Positions 44,212 to 54,379 are shown, counted from the first letter of the stretch. The stretch is 64,000 bases of DNA from Sulfurimonas crateris (GCF_005217605.1 NZ_SZPX01000003.1:124001-188000), one strand, 5' to 3'. Made by a program: numbers and translations. Notes: generated from the letters alone by a model not told the origin.

Positions 44212-46852
44212 TATCCTCTAGCTTAAAATCCTTAATGTAAAAGATACCGACACCCTGTCCGGTCTCTTTTACATCAACGTCTATCCTCACCGATCTGCTG
44301 AGGCTGTACTGCAGCGTCAGGCTTGAAATATCATCGTTTTTATAGACCATACGTACTCTCTTGCCAAAACGCTTACCTATCTCATACCCTAACGTTCCAT
44401 CCTCGTTTGTAAGAATGTTGAGCGTATCTATCTTTAGGTTTGCCGACTTGCTTAAAAACCCTTTTAACCCTGCTCCCAAAGCCAGCGTTCCAAGAGAGCT
44501 TCTTGACTCTTTGCCTGTAGTGTCAAAAATAGAAGAGGTAGCCTCACCAAATAGAATATAGGAGATGATATCATCCTGACTCATTTGCGGATTTGATGAG
44601 AGGATAAACACGGGAGACTCGACTCTGTTTGTTATATATATCTCTATATCTACATTATCAAGCGTGTAGTGGTGAAGATTTAGGTTTAGGTACGGGTTGG
44701 CGTAGTGTTTATCATAAAAGTATATCTCGCTCTCATCAAACTCAAACTCTCTATCGCTGATAGTTGCGACTCCGCTGTGTATCTGCAGAGCGCCGAGTAT
44801 CTGCAATAGACCGCCAAACTCTTGATAGATAACTAGATTTGGAGTGACCAGAAGTTCAACGTCTTTTATTTTGTACTCAATTGGTTTTGACGAGTAGACT
44901 CTGATATTTAGCTCTCTTTTCTCATGCTCTTTTTTGGGCGGTTTAATATCTTGGATAATTATAATATCCTCATCCTTTATAGCATACTCTTTTTTTGGAA
45001 CATAGGTAATTACTCCGCTAAGTATCTCGATATCGCCGCTAATGCTCTGTGAGCCGTTACTATTTACAGATGCTTCAATATCAACTCTTACACTTACATT
45101 TGCATCCTCTGATTCATAACGAAACTTATCGCTCTTTATAGTAACGTCAGCACTCATTTCAGAGTAGTTCAGCTCTCCGCCTATAAGCAGATTGTCATAG
45201 ACCCAAAACTCTTTGAGCTCAATGATGTCGTTTTGGCTTAGAGAAATTTTTGAGGCTCTTTTTGAATAAACTCTCTTCTGCATCACTCCAATATTATAGC
45301 TTTTAACGATAACCTCTCTATCCGCATAAAAAAATTCAACATAAGAGTCTCTATCCGTATATATATTTTGAGAATCAAGCTCTAACCTATACCAAGGAAT
45401 ATCGACTCTTGTATCTACTTCAACTCCATCTTTAAGCGCTACTTTTGCCTTTAAGATAACAGAAGCATCAAAAAGCAGACTCTCATCTATAAGTTCGAGT
45501 TCGATTAGAAGAGTCCTAATAGAGTCTATATTTGCCTCCACCATAAACTCTCTATTTTGAATACTTCCTTTTATATCAAACTTGCTCTCTCCAGCTTTTA
45601 AAACACCGACAAGACCATTTTCATCCTCAAAGAGTGTCAAAGAGAGCTTGCCTGTGCCGATGTTTGCTCTTAAGCTCTCTTTGTTTTTTAACACAAAGAC
45701 ATTGAGCTTGGAAAATCTATCAATGTTATACTCTCTTAAGTGTGGCGCATCGCTTTTTGGATAGAGTTCGCCTGTAAGCGCTATGGATTCGTTTTTAAGC
45801 TCGACTTTTGCATCCAGATCCGCATAAATGCTCTTAGCCTTTAGTAAAAACTCTTTAAAATCTTTTGTCTGCGCATTTACAACTATATCTTTTGCCCCAA
45901 GATCAAACTGTGTCAGATTCTCATCTCTTTTTATAGCAACACTGAAGCTCTCAAAAGGAAGATTAAACTCATCTTGCACTATTTTTGCCTCTAGGTTTGA
46001 TGTAGCTTTCCCATCAAGCCCTACTCTGCTTTTTTGCTCGATGGCAATATTATTGTTCGCATAAAGAGCAGTGTAATCTGAGTAGAGCGTAAAGAAATCA
46101 TCACTAAAACTATAAGTCGCATGAAGTTCTATATTCTCTAAAACAAGATCTTCTACATCTTTAAAAACAACGCTCTTTAGCGATGTTTTAAGATCTGCTT
46201 CTTTGCTAGATATGTCAAAAAAGAGCTCAATCTTGCTTGGCGTATATCTTAAAAAACCAAGATACTCATTATGAAACTTCTCACTTGGCAAAAGAGTAGA
46301 TCTTCCTTTGAGGTTATTCTCCTTAACACTCCCCTCAAGAGAGAGAGCTGCATAGGGGGTCTCTGCCTCTAAGAGTATCTTTCGTATATCTATTGTCTCT
46401 CCAAGTCTTATATCAATAGCAGTGAGGTTTAAGGAGTATATTTCACCTTTATAGGCTGCTTTTACGTTTTGTATATCTACTTTTGAGATGTTAAGAGCAA
46501 AAATGGACGATGTCTCTGCACTCTTGGTCTCTAGAAGCTTCTTGGCATCTACAAAAACTCCATTGGCACTGATAGAGCTTACTCTTGGAGTCGGACTCAT
46601 AAGCATTAAAAGATTGTAGTTAACTCTTAACTCATCGACCTCTATACTATCCTTATACTTTACGCCACTTACAATAACTCCACTAAAGAGCGTTCCCTCT
46701 ATACCTTTATACTCTACATCATACTCTTTTAGATAGTTCTGCGCCAGATACGGCACTACATCTTTTTGAAACAGAGCAATCAAGATAATAGCTGCTCCAA
46801 GCAGTGCAAGAAGAGTTGTAAAATGTAAAAAAGTATAGACTCTTTTTATCAA
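44198..46852 (-). CDS. tamB: TamB-like translocation and assembly module protein
   Basis: This 884-residue protein has an N-terminal membrane anchor (residues ~10-32), a long beta-rich AsmA/VPS13-like body and a C-terminal TamB domain with VESPVFILSSNPQMSQDDII, SYILFGEATSSIFD and RMVYKNDDISSLTLQYSLSR. It bridges inner and outer membranes, and current models assign it phospholipid transfer or assembly of outer-membrane proteins. It is shorter than E. coli TamB (about 1260 residues). It overlaps tamA by four bases. Confidence 0.88.
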   Translation of the reverse strand: MIKRVYTFLHFTTLLALLGAAIILIALFQKDVVPYLAQNYLKEYDVEYKGIEGTLFSGVIVSGVKYKDSIEVDELRVNYNLLMLMSPTPRVSSISANGVFVDAKKLLETKSAETSSIFALNISKVDIQNVKAAYKGEIYSLNLTAIDIRLGETIDIRKILLEAETPYAALSLEGSVKENNLKGRSTLLPSEKFHNEYLGFLRYTPSKIELFFDISSKEADLKTSLKSVVFKDVEDLVLENIELHATYSFSDDFFTLYSDYTALYANNNIAIEQKSRVGLDGKATSNLEAKIVQDEFNLPFESFSVAIKRDENLTQFDLGAKDIVVNAQTKDFKEFLLKAKSIYADLDAKVELKNESIALTGELYPKSDAPHLREYNIDRFSKLNVFVLKNKESLRANIGTGKLSLTLFEDENGLVGVLKAGESKFDIKGSIQNREFMVEANIDSIRTLLIELELIDESLLFDASVILKAKVALKDGVEVDTRVDIPWYRLELDSQNIYTDRDSYVEFFYADREVIVKSYNIGVMQKRVYSKRASKISLSQNDIIELKEFWVYDNLLIGGELNYSEMSADVTIKSDKFRYESEDANVSVRVDIEASVNSNGSQSISGDIEILSGVITYVPKKEYAIKDEDIIIIQDIKPPKKEHEKRELNIRVYSSKPIEYKIKDVELLVTPNLVIYQEFGGLLQILGALQIHSGVATISDREFEFDESEIYFYDKHYANPYLNLNLHHYTLDNVDIEIYITNRVESPVFILSSNPQMSQDDIISYILFGEATSSIFDTTGKESRSSLGTLALGAGLKGFLSKSANLKIDTLNILTNEDGTLGYEIGKRFGKRVRMVYKNDDISSLTLQYSLSRSVRIDVDVKETGQGVGIFYIKDFKLEDTILK

Positions 46853-48546
46853 AACAGCTCTCCTATGTGAAAGTGAATAGCATACTGCTTTGTGGGATCT
46901 TCTATATCAAAACCTACATCAATTGCTATAGGACCGATGGGTGTTCTGTAACGAAGACCAAAACCCGCGCTGTAGTATCCGTTGTCATAACTAGGCGTAC
47001 TATCGTTTCCCAAAAAAGTGTTGTCGCTAAAGAGAACTCCCCTCAGGTTGCCATATATCTCAAAGCGTATCTCAGCCGTTGCCTCTACTATGGAGTTTGA
47101 TCCGATCAGGTTGTTTCTCTCATCAGTCGGACCCAGCTTTCTATAGCCGTATGCACGATTGCTATGCATACCGCCTGCAAAAAAGCGATAAGATGGAGGG
47201 AGATCACCATCTTTAATATCGAGCGTTCCAAAGGTGGCTCTAAATCCTGCAATATAATCATCCACTATAGGTAAAATATAGCCTCCCGTTGCCTTAAACT
47301 TATAGTATGTCGCATCAGATATATCACTCTTTAATGAACCCATTATTTGTGAGTTTATAAAGTATCCGCTTGTGGGGTCTAGTATCTTGTCTCTGGTATC
47401 GTAGCTCCACTCCAATTTGGGAGAGACCAAAAATATCGTGTGTTCAGGAATAAGGATCATATCGTCGCTGCCGTATGTTTTTGACCTGTCGATATATATG
47501 CTCTCTTTAAAGAGATGCGGTGTTCTCTTCTGCAAAAGGTATGGCTCCACAAAGACCCTGCTCTCTTTAAAAGTGACAAAATCCTCATTCTCATAACCTG
47601 CCTCCAAGCCGAGTGCGTTTCTGTTTAAGAGCGGCATATCGAAATTTGCTTTTAGAGACTGTTTTATTTGGGTCACTCTCGTCTCAATGCCTATAGTCTT
47701 TAGATTGCCTAAAAAATTTCTATGTTTGAGTCCAAGCATAATCATAGCGCCCTCATCACTGCTTACACCAAGACCGGCTTGAAAACGCAGAGGATTTTCA
47801 TTCTCTAATACGCTTAGGGATAGATCAACGCTGTTGTCTCTTTGTACCTTTGTATCTATTATCGCTTTTGATATGCCCTCATGCCCATAAAGGCTCTTAT
47901 AGCTCATATCGATCTTGTTTGAAGAGAAAGGTTCACCCTCCTCTATATGCAATATAGACTCAAGTATCTCTGCGTCGATATTTTTTGACGCCATTACCTC
48001 TATCTCTCCAAAGCGGCATCTCTCGTTTTGTAAAACTTTATAGTTCAAATATGCAAGGTTTTTCTCTATATCTATCCACGCTTTTGCATCGAGCTCGGCT
48101 TTACAAAAACTGCTCTGGGCATAGAGAAGTTTTATATCTTTTTTGCTCTGTATAAATTTGTCGGCATCAAAAACATCCCCCTCTTTAAACGGTATCTGCT
48201 TTCCTATATTCAGTCCTGCAGAGTAAGTGATAGTTTTGACGATTATTGGCTTGTTCTCTTTGATGATTATAGTGATGGTACCTTCATCACTGATGTATGA
48301 GATCTCTACGTGGTAAAAGCCTTTTGATCTATAGTACTCTTTAAGAGCCTCTATGGTCAATTCTACATCTTTAACCTCTAACGTAGGCTCATCTGCATAA
48401 AATTCAAAAAAGTAGGGTTTATGTAACTCTAGCACATCATAAAGTTCTCTTGATGAGATCTCTTTGTTCTGGCTAAAAAAAAGCAGGGGAGTTTCGGCAA
48501 GCAGAAGCGTAGAGAAGAGAAAATATATTAAAAATTTCGTTTTCAA
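46849..48546 (-). CDS. tamA: TamA/BamA-family outer-membrane protein
   Basis: This 565-residue protein has a signal peptide (MKTKFLIYFLFSTLLLA), about three POTRA domains (residues ~20-250) and an Omp85 beta barrel. The barrel contains RFFAGGMHSNRAYGYRKLGP, the loop-6 motif, and ends PTKQYAIHFHIGELF with the terminal aromatic residue expected for barrel recognition. Adjacent tamB marks it as TamA rather than BamA. Confidence 0.9.
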   Translation of the reverse strand: MKTKFLIYFLFSTLLLAETPLLFFSQNKEISSRELYDVLELHKPYFFEFYADEPTLEVKDVELTIEALKEYYRSKGFYHVEISYISDEGTITIIIKENKPIIVKTITYSAGLNIGKQIPFKEGDVFDADKFIQSKKDIKLLYAQSSFCKAELDAKAWIDIEKNLAYLNYKVLQNERCRFGEIEVMASKNIDAEILESILHIEEGEPFSSNKIDMSYKSLYGHEGISKAIIDTKVQRDNSVDLSLSVLENENPLRFQAGLGVSSDEGAMIMLGLKHRNFLGNLKTIGIETRVTQIKQSLKANFDMPLLNRNALGLEAGYENEDFVTFKESRVFVEPYLLQKRTPHLFKESIYIDRSKTYGSDDMILIPEHTIFLVSPKLEWSYDTRDKILDPTSGYFINSQIMGSLKSDISDATYYKFKATGGYILPIVDDYIAGFRATFGTLDIKDGDLPPSYRFFAGGMHSNRAYGYRKLGPTDERNNLIGSNSIVEATAEIRFEIYGNLRGVLFSDNTFLGNDSTPSYDNGYYSAGFGLRYRTPIGPIAIDVGFDIEDPTKQYAIHFHIGELF

Positions 48547-48564
48547 CTACACTCCCGTAACACC

Positions 48565-48768
48565 TTATTTTAACTCTTTAAGAGCCTCGATTACTTCATC
48601 TATATTTTCAAGCGGGATATGCACTTTCCACTCAGGCTCACCTGCATTTCCAACAAGTGATATACCGATGCTAGCCACACTTGCACTTCCTGCACCGTAA
48701 GGCTCGTCGATCTTAGTTACGTTAATAACACCTTTTTTAGTTCCGCTTAATTTAATTGTTTTTGACAT
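48565..48768 (-). CDS. Small conserved protein of unknown function
   Basis: This 67-residue protein (MSKTIKLSGTKKGVINVTKI...) is predicted to be mostly beta with a C-terminal helix IDEVIEALKELK. The middle part SASVASIGISLVGNAGEPEW carries many small residues. An AGGAT-type site precedes the ATG. It lies between tamA and lpxD and is probably co-transcribed. No family is recognised. Confidence 0.7.
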   Translation of the reverse strand: MSKTIKLSGTKKGVINVTKIDEPYGAGSASVASIGISLVGNAGEPEWKVHIPLENIDEVIEALKELK

Positions 48769-48787
48769 TAACTCATCCTTTTGTTTC

Positions 48788-49738
48788 TTATTTGATTAGT
48801 CTAGCAATTTTACCCTGAAGTTTCAACCACACTCTATGTTCCATCAAAGGAAATCCAGCAAAGGTTAAGCCGCTTTTCTCAATACTCTTTGTAACACCGC
48901 TGCGTGCCGCCATCGTAGTAAAAGGGGCGATGCTTAGATGTCCTGCCGTAGCACTCTGTCCGCCCAAGACAACATTTCTTCCTAGAGTAGTTGAGCCTGC
49001 AATGCCTGATTGGGCAACAATTACAGAGTATTCACCGATAACACAGTTGTGTCCAATTTGAACAAGATTATCTATTCTAACACCTCGCTTTATAAGCGTA
49101 GTTCCAAAAACCGCCCTGTCTATAGTGGTCGAGCTGCCTATCTCCACATCATCTTCTATAACGGCATTACCATTTTGGTATATCTTCTTATGTTCACCCA
49201 TCTTGTTCGTTGCAAAACCGAAACCATCGCTTCCTATAGTAGAGTTTGCGTGGATTATGCACTCGCTTCCTACAATGCAGTCTCTATATATAACAACACC
49301 GGGATAGATTATAGTATTGTCTCCGATAACCGTATTTGCGCCTATATAGACATGAGCCATTATAGTACAGTTCTCACCGATCACAGCACCGTTTGCTATC
49401 TCCGCTTTTGGGGATATTACAGTTCCTTTGCCTATCTTTGGCTCTGGCAGGGTCGCATCTTCAACAGGAGGTGCAAAATATTTTGAGATTCTCGCCATCT
49501 CCCAGTATGGATGTTCAACGACTAAAGCAGCGCACCCTTTGGGCACAAAATCTTTTGTGTGCCCATCAACTATTATAGCGCCTGCATTTGAGTTTTGTAT
49601 ATCTTTTATATATTTTGAATTTGCGACAAAAGAGAGCTCACTTTTTGTAGCATCTTTAAGTGTGTTCATCTTTGTTACTTCAAAGTTCTCGCCGCTAAAA
49701 TCACACTCTAAAATCTCTGCAATTTTTTTTAAATCCAT
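48788..49738 (-). CDS. lpxD: UDP-3-O-acylglucosamine N-acyltransferase, copy 2
   Basis: This 316-residue protein adds the N-linked acyl chain in lipid A synthesis. An N-terminal uridine-binding domain precedes hexapeptide repeats (GNAVIEDDVEIGSSTTIDRA, VQIGHNCVIGEYSVIVAQSG, GRNVVLGGQSATAGHLSIAP), with the catalytic His in the QIGHNC segment. The start is the ATG at 49738, with AGGAG five bases upstream. A longer reading to 49789 would overlap the neighbouring gene. It is the second of two tandem lpxD genes. Confidence 0.92.
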   Translation of the reverse strand: MDLKKIAEILECDFSGENFEVTKMNTLKDATKSELSFVANSKYIKDIQNSNAGAIIVDGHTKDFVPKGCAALVVEHPYWEMARISKYFAPPVEDATLPEPKIGKGTVISPKAEIANGAVIGENCTIMAHVYIGANTVIGDNTIIYPGVVIYRDCIVGSECIIHANSTIGSDGFGFATNKMGEHKKIYQNGNAVIEDDVEIGSSTTIDRAVFGTTLIKRGVRIDNLVQIGHNCVIGEYSVIVAQSGIAGSTTLGRNVVLGGQSATAGHLSIAPFTTMAARSGVTKSIEKSGLTFAGFPLMEHRVWLKLQGKIARLIK

Positions 49739-49746
49739 TGTTACTC

Positions 49747-50697
49747 CTACTCGTTTAACTTCGCTATCCTCACTTGAAGCCTTTTCCAATCTCTGTGATT
49801 CATAAGAGGGAATCCGCTGTAGACTCCGCCGCTTTTGTCTATGCTCTTTGTAACCCCGCTTCTTGCCGTAAAGGTAGAAAAGGGTGCTATCTCCAGATGA
49901 TCGCTAAAAGCGCTCTGTCCGCTTACAACGCAGTTACGCCCAAGCTTTGTAGAACCCCCTACTCCAGTCTGAGCTACAAAAATAGAGTACTCACCGATGT
50001 CGCAGTTGTGTGCGATATGGATAAAATTGTCAAGTTTTGTACCGCGTCTTATTATCGTAGAGTTAAAAACAGCTCTGTCTATTGCACAATTTGCGCCTAT
50101 CTCTACATCATCCTCTATTATAACATTTCCGTTTTGATATATCTTTATATGTCTGCCCTCTTTTGTATGCGAAAAACCAAAACCATCAGCCCCTATGACC
50201 GTTCCTGCATGGATGATGCACTCACTTCCGATAACAGAGTCTCTGTAGATAGTAACATTTGGATAGACAACGGTGTTACTGCCTACTACAACATTCGTAC
50301 CTATATAGGCACCTGCCATTATGGTAACGTTCGAGCCTATAACTGCACCCTTCTCGATCTTTGCCATAGAGTCTATATAGCACTCTTCGCCTACAACTGC
50401 ATCGCCAAGATGAGGCTCAATAGGTTTTTTATGAAAAAGCTTTGTAGCCTCTGCCATAGAGATTGAGACATCTTCGCAGACAATGTATGATGACCCTTTT
50501 GGAAGATGCTCTATCAGTGCATTTGTTATTAAAAAGGCTTTTGCCTTTGAGAAGTTTAGCTCATTTGCGTATCTTTTATGAACTGCAAATGAGAGTTGTG
50601 AGGGCGAAGATAAAGAGAGCTCATTCATAGAGTCTATCTCTACATCTTCCCCTACAAGCTCTAGTTTTAGATGTGAAGCTATATCGCTAAAGAGCAC
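49747..50697 (-). CDS. lpxD: UDP-3-O-acylglucosamine N-acyltransferase, copy 1
   Basis: This 316-residue LpxD has the same layout as its neighbour: FSHTKEGRHIKIYQNGNVII, VEIGANCAIDRAVFNSTIIR and IHIAHNCDIGEYSIFVAQTG with the catalytic His. The two proteins are clearly related over their full length but diverged, most strongly in the N-terminal domain. Different acyl-chain preference would explain keeping both; this is inference. It ends eight bases before the downstream copy. Confidence 0.92.
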   Translation of the reverse strand: MLFSDIASHLKLELVGEDVEIDSMNELSLSSPSQLSFAVHKRYANELNFSKAKAFLITNALIEHLPKGSSYIVCEDVSISMAEATKLFHKKPIEPHLGDAVVGEECYIDSMAKIEKGAVIGSNVTIMAGAYIGTNVVVGSNTVVYPNVTIYRDSVIGSECIIHAGTVIGADGFGFSHTKEGRHIKIYQNGNVIIEDDVEIGANCAIDRAVFNSTIIRRGTKLDNFIHIAHNCDIGEYSIFVAQTGVGGSTKLGRNCVVSGQSAFSDHLEIAPFSTFTARSGVTKSIDKSGGVYSGFPLMNHRDWKRLQVRIAKLNE

Positions 50698-50703
50698 TTA
50701 GAC

Positions 50704-51177
50704 CTATCTCTCTAGTGCTACGGCACCGCTTCTTACAATCTCTTTTGGATTGTATTTGTTTATTATCTTTAAAAAGTTGTCAACTCTCTTTGGCTCATCC
50801 GCAACCATTACTATAATCACATTATCCCCGACATTGACGATCTTTCCGTTGTATGCTCCGCAAAGCGTGCTTATATCAGTAATATTCTCAGATACCGGAA
50901 ATTTGATAAGCGCCATCTCTTTTTCAACCAGATCAGCGTGCTCATAAACCTTTAGAACAGGTATAAGCTTATGAAGCTGCTTCGTGATCTGCTCTATAAC
51001 TCTAACCGAACCTGATGTAACTATAGTAAGCCTAGAGTACTTAGAGTCCGGGATAGGAGCTACGGTTAGCGACGTAATGTTATAACCGCGTCCGGAGAAA
51101 AGGTCTGTAATACGAGAGAGTACGCTCGCCTCATTTACAACAATAACAGAAATAACTCTTCTTTCACTCTTCTCCAT
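50704..51177 (-). CDS. ilvH: Acetolactate synthase regulatory subunit
   Basis: This 157-residue protein has an N-terminal ACT domain with VISVIVVNEASVLSRITDLF, FSGRGYNITSLTVAP and DSKYSRLTIVTSG, then the usual C-terminal domain. It confers valine feedback on the catalytic subunit. It overlaps ilvB by one base. Confidence 0.94.
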   Translation of the reverse strand: MEKSERRVISVIVVNEASVLSRITDLFSGRGYNITSLTVAPIPDSKYSRLTIVTSGSVRVIEQITKQLHKLIPVLKVYEHADLVEKEMALIKFPVSENITDISTLCGAYNGKIVNVGDNVIIVMVADEPKRVDNFLKIINKYNPKEIVRSGAVALER

Positions 51178-52874
51178 TATTTTTTCTCCTTTTTCTCTAG
51201 TAGCATCATATTAAAGAGCGAGCCTCCTGCCGGAACCATCGGCATAACGTTCTCTAGTCTCTCAACCACGACATCTATAAAAGCAACTATATTTTTCTCG
51301 ATAGCATCTTTGAGTGCTGCATCAAACTCTTCTTTTGTTGTAACTCTATACCCTATTCCGCCAAATGCCTCTGCAAGCTTGACAAAGTCAGGCTGAACGC
51401 TAAGATCGGTCTCACTGTGTCTCTTTTCATAAAATAGAGTCTGCCACTGACGAACCATACCCAGATAGTTGTTGTTAAGTATAATATTTATAACAGGCAG
51501 CTTCTTCTCCACTGCGGTCATAAGCTCTTGACAGTTCATAAGTATAGAGCCGTCTCCCGTAAAGTTAATGCTTACCTTATCGGGTGATGCCGCCTTTACA
51601 CCCATAGCCGCAGGAAAACCAAAGCCCATAGTTCCAAGACCGCCTGAGCTTATCCATTGACGAGGACGGGTAAACGGATAGAACTGCGCAGCCCACATCT
51701 GATGCTGCCCGACATCGGTTGAGATATTTGCATCATCGCCTAGAAGTTCGCCGACTCTCTGGATTACCCACTGAGGTTTTAATCTATCTGTGTCTTCATG
51801 ATATGTAAGCGGATGAAGAGTATCAAAGTTCTTTATGATCTCTCTCCAAGATGCATACTTTGCAGGATTGATATTTGTCGATTGTTTGAGCATCTCCTCT
51901 ACAACGTTTTTAACATCTCCTACTATCGGATAGTCAGCATTTACAAGCTTTGAGATACTTGCAGGGTCAATATCAACGTGAATAACGCCTGCATTTTTTG
52001 CAAACTCGGATAATTTTCCCGTTACTCTATCATCAAATCTGGCACCAAGACCTATTACCAGGTCTGTCTCGCTCATAGCCATATTTGCGGCATAAGAGCC
52101 ATGCATTCCCAGCATTGAGATCAGGTACTCATCATCATGACTAAGAGTACCTCTTGCCATAAATGTCTCAACAACAGGTATTCCCGTTGCATGAACCAGA
52201 TCTCTTACTTCGTAAGCAGCATTGGAGTTTATAATACCTCCGCCTAAATAAAAGAGAGGTCTTTTTGCTTTTGCAATAGCCTCCATAGCCTTTTTGATCT
52301 GGCGCGGATTTCCTTTTGTATGAGGCTTGTATGTCTCAAGATCAAGCTCAATCGAGTAGTCAAACTTTGCTATCTGAGCCGTTACATCTTTTGGAATATC
52401 GACATGAACCGGACCGGGACGACCGCTTGCAGCAATATAGAAAGCCTCTTTAAGTATGCGTGGAAGCTCCGTTGCATCCGTAACCAGATAGTTGTGCTTT
52501 GTGCATGAGCGGCTTATTCCAACCGCATCTATCTCTTGAAACGCATCCGTTCCGATAAGACTCATTGGAACCTGCCCGCTTATAACTACTAATGGAATAG
52601 AATCCATATATGCATCCGCAAGTCCTGTCACTGCGTTTGTAAAACCCGGACCACTTGTTATCATTGCAACACCGACTTTTCCGCTGGCTTTTGAGTAGCC
52701 CTCTGCAGCATGTACCGCAGCTTGCTCATGTCTAGTCAAAATATGTTCAAATTTATCTTGCTTATAAATCTCATCGTAGACATTCATAATTGCTCCGCCG
52801 GGGTAGCCGAATACCTTCTCTACACCCTCTGCAATTAAAGCTTCAATGACCATCTGAGCGCCACTTATTTGCAT
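51177..52874 (-). CDS. ilvB: Acetolactate synthase catalytic subunit
   Basis: This 565-residue TPP enzyme starts branched-chain amino acid synthesis. It has VFGYPGGAIMNVYDEIY, RHEQAAVHAAEGYSKASGKV with the catalytic Glu, and the TPP motif NFTGDGSILMNCQELMTAV followed by ILNNNYLGMVRQWQ. AGGAG precedes the ATG. It begins the minus-strand operon ilvB-ilvH-lpxD-lpxD. Confidence 0.95.
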   Translation of the reverse strand: MQISGAQMVIEALIAEGVEKVFGYPGGAIMNVYDEIYKQDKFEHILTRHEQAAVHAAEGYSKASGKVGVAMITSGPGFTNAVTGLADAYMDSIPLVVISGQVPMSLIGTDAFQEIDAVGISRSCTKHNYLVTDATELPRILKEAFYIAASGRPGPVHVDIPKDVTAQIAKFDYSIELDLETYKPHTKGNPRQIKKAMEAIAKAKRPLFYLGGGIINSNAAYEVRDLVHATGIPVVETFMARGTLSHDDEYLISMLGMHGSYAANMAMSETDLVIGLGARFDDRVTGKLSEFAKNAGVIHVDIDPASISKLVNADYPIVGDVKNVVEEMLKQSTNINPAKYASWREIIKNFDTLHPLTYHEDTDRLKPQWVIQRVGELLGDDANISTDVGQHQMWAAQFYPFTRPRQWISSGGLGTMGFGFPAAMGVKAASPDKVSINFTGDGSILMNCQELMTAVEKKLPVINIILNNNYLGMVRQWQTLFYEKRHSETDLSVQPDFVKLAEAFGGIGYRVTTKEEFDAALKDAIEKNIVAFIDVVVERLENVMPMVPAGGSLFNMMLLEKKEKK

Positions 52875-52904
52875 GAAAAGTCTCCTATATTAAAAAATTC
52901 GCCA

Positions 52905-52910
52905 ATTATA
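52905..52910 (-). promoter_or_regulatory. -10 box for the ilvBH-lpxD operon
   Basis: The minus strand reads TTTTATATATAATTGG, with TATAAT about 30 bases before the ilvB ATG. Confidence 0.55.
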
Positions 52911-52986
52911 TATAAAATGAGCTATATCTGAGTTTAAATGTGTGAGATAAAAAAAATAGACAGTTTTAGGCTCTATATTTCATTTT

Positions 52987-53010
52987 GTGATAAAATTGTA
53001 ACAAAATTAA
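52987..53010. promoter_or_regulatory. 24-base motif, copy 1, upstream of the porin
   Basis: The sequence starts GTGATAAAAT and continues TGTAACAAAATTAA. A near-identical copy, 21 of 24 bases, lies at 54649-54672 in the same orientation. It sits about 50 bases upstream of the porin -35 and could be an operator shared by the genes on both sides. Confidence 0.5.
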
Positions 53011-53061
53011 CATCTTAGAACAATTTTGTAAAGATATTGTAAAGAATTTGTCAAATATAAA

Positions 53062-53090
53062 TTGACACTCTTCTCATATACTTTTAAAAT
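53062..53090 (+). promoter_or_regulatory. Sigma-70-type promoter of the porin gene
   Basis: TTGACA at 53062-53067 is separated by 17 bases from TAAAAT at 53085-53090, 21 bases before the porin ATG. The -35 is unusually good for this phylum and fits strong expression. Confidence 0.65.
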
Positions 53091-53110
53091 CTAATAAAAA
53101 GGGATCTAGG

Positions 53111-54358
53111 ATGATGATATCAAAAACAACGGCTCCGTTTCTGGCTTTGCTTTTAGCAGCGTCTGCGTATGGGGTTGAAAACGTAAAGGTTAGCGGGGGT
53201 GCAAAATACTGGTACCAGACAACGGTAAAAGACACTACTTCAAATGACTTTTTCCAACAAGAGAGCAGTGTCGGGGTAGCCGCTGTAGAGCTTGGAGTAA
53301 GCGCTGATCTTTACGAGGGGTTAAAGGGGAAAGCGAGTGTTATAGGAGTTGACAGTCTTGGATTAGAGCAGAGTTTTGTAAAAGATATATCGTCTGCGGG
53401 TGCAGGTCGTGAAAGTGGTGACAACTACTATAGAACACAGATCTGGATAAGTGAAGCAAATCTTGACTACAAAATAGCAAATACTTCAGTAATTGTCGGT
53501 CGTCAAGCACTTAACACTCCATTGCTTTTTACAGAGAGATGGAATGCAACATATAACACATTTGACGCAGCGGTGCTAATAAACAGTGACCTTCCTTATA
53601 CTACGCTTGTAGCAGGTTACGTGTATCAGCATAACGGTGGAGCAAGTGCAGGAAACGCTACTGCAACCAACTTTCCGAGTACAACCATGCACAACGGAAG
53701 CTACTACGGTTTTGGCAGTTCTTACGACGGTACAACAGTGACAGACGCAAAAAGAGGAGCATACGCATTTGGTGCTATGATAAAGCCTCCTGTTGAAAAT
53801 TTGGCTGTTAACCTGTGGTACTACAATATAAACTCGACATTTACTGCTTACTGGGCGGATGCAGAGTATAAAAATTCAGGACTTTTTGTCGGAATTCAAA
53901 ATGCAGGAATAAATCTGGCAGCTTCAGGTATCGACGATGCGATGATAACTGCTGCAAAAATAGGATATAGCGTGGATAAATTCAGCGCAGACATCTCTTG
54001 TTCAACAACGGCAACAGGTGAAGATGGTACGGCGACAATTGCAAATGCCGCAACGGGTGACAAATCTAAAGTGTATACGCAGTCCGTATTTCAAGATGGT
54101 GCATTTGTCGGCACACGTGATACTGATGCTATAAGAGCTGCGGCAAGTTACCAGTTTGACGGATTAAAACTAACAGCTTCATTGCAAAACGCAGAACAGA
54201 CTTCAAAGGAAGGAATGGAATTTGACCTGATTGCATCTGCAAAACTGGGCAAGTATGTAAGTTTAACGGGAATCTATGTTCATCAGGATGTTGATGAAAA
54301 AACAGCAGCAGACTTCAAGAACGATGCTATACGTCTAATCGCTGCCGTTAAATTTTAG
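53111..54358 (+). CDS. Outer-membrane porin, Campylobacterota Opr type
   Basis: This 415-residue protein has a signal peptide (MMISKTTAPFLALLLAASAYG) followed by a beta-rich barrel with alternating polar/hydrophobic strands. Features are VSGGAKYWYQT near the mature N-terminus, NTSVIVGRQALNTPLLFTER and a final strand DAIRLIAAVKF ending in Phe. It resembles the Opr/major outer membrane protein group of epsilonproteobacteria. Substrate is unknown. Two consecutive ATGs are present and either could start. It has a strong promoter and is flanked by a repeated 24-base motif. Confidence 0.85.
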   Translation: MMISKTTAPFLALLLAASAYGVENVKVSGGAKYWYQTTVKDTTSNDFFQQESSVGVAAVELGVSADLYEGLKGKASVIGVDSLGLEQSFVKDISSAGAGRESGDNYYRTQIWISEANLDYKIANTSVIVGRQALNTPLLFTERWNATYNTFDAAVLINSDLPYTTLVAGYVYQHNGGASAGNATATNFPSTTMHNGSYYGFGSSYDGTTVTDAKRGAYAFGAMIKPPVENLAVNLWYYNINSTFTAYWADAEYKNSGLFVGIQNAGINLAASGIDDAMITAAKIGYSVDKFSADISCSTTATGEDGTATIANAATGDKSKVYTQSVFQDGAFVGTRDTDAIRAAASYQFDGLKLTASLQNAEQTSKEGMEFDLIASAKLGKYVSLTGIYVHQDVDEKTAADFKNDAIRLIAAVKF

Positions 54359-54379
54359 GAAAATCATGTTTAATGCTCT

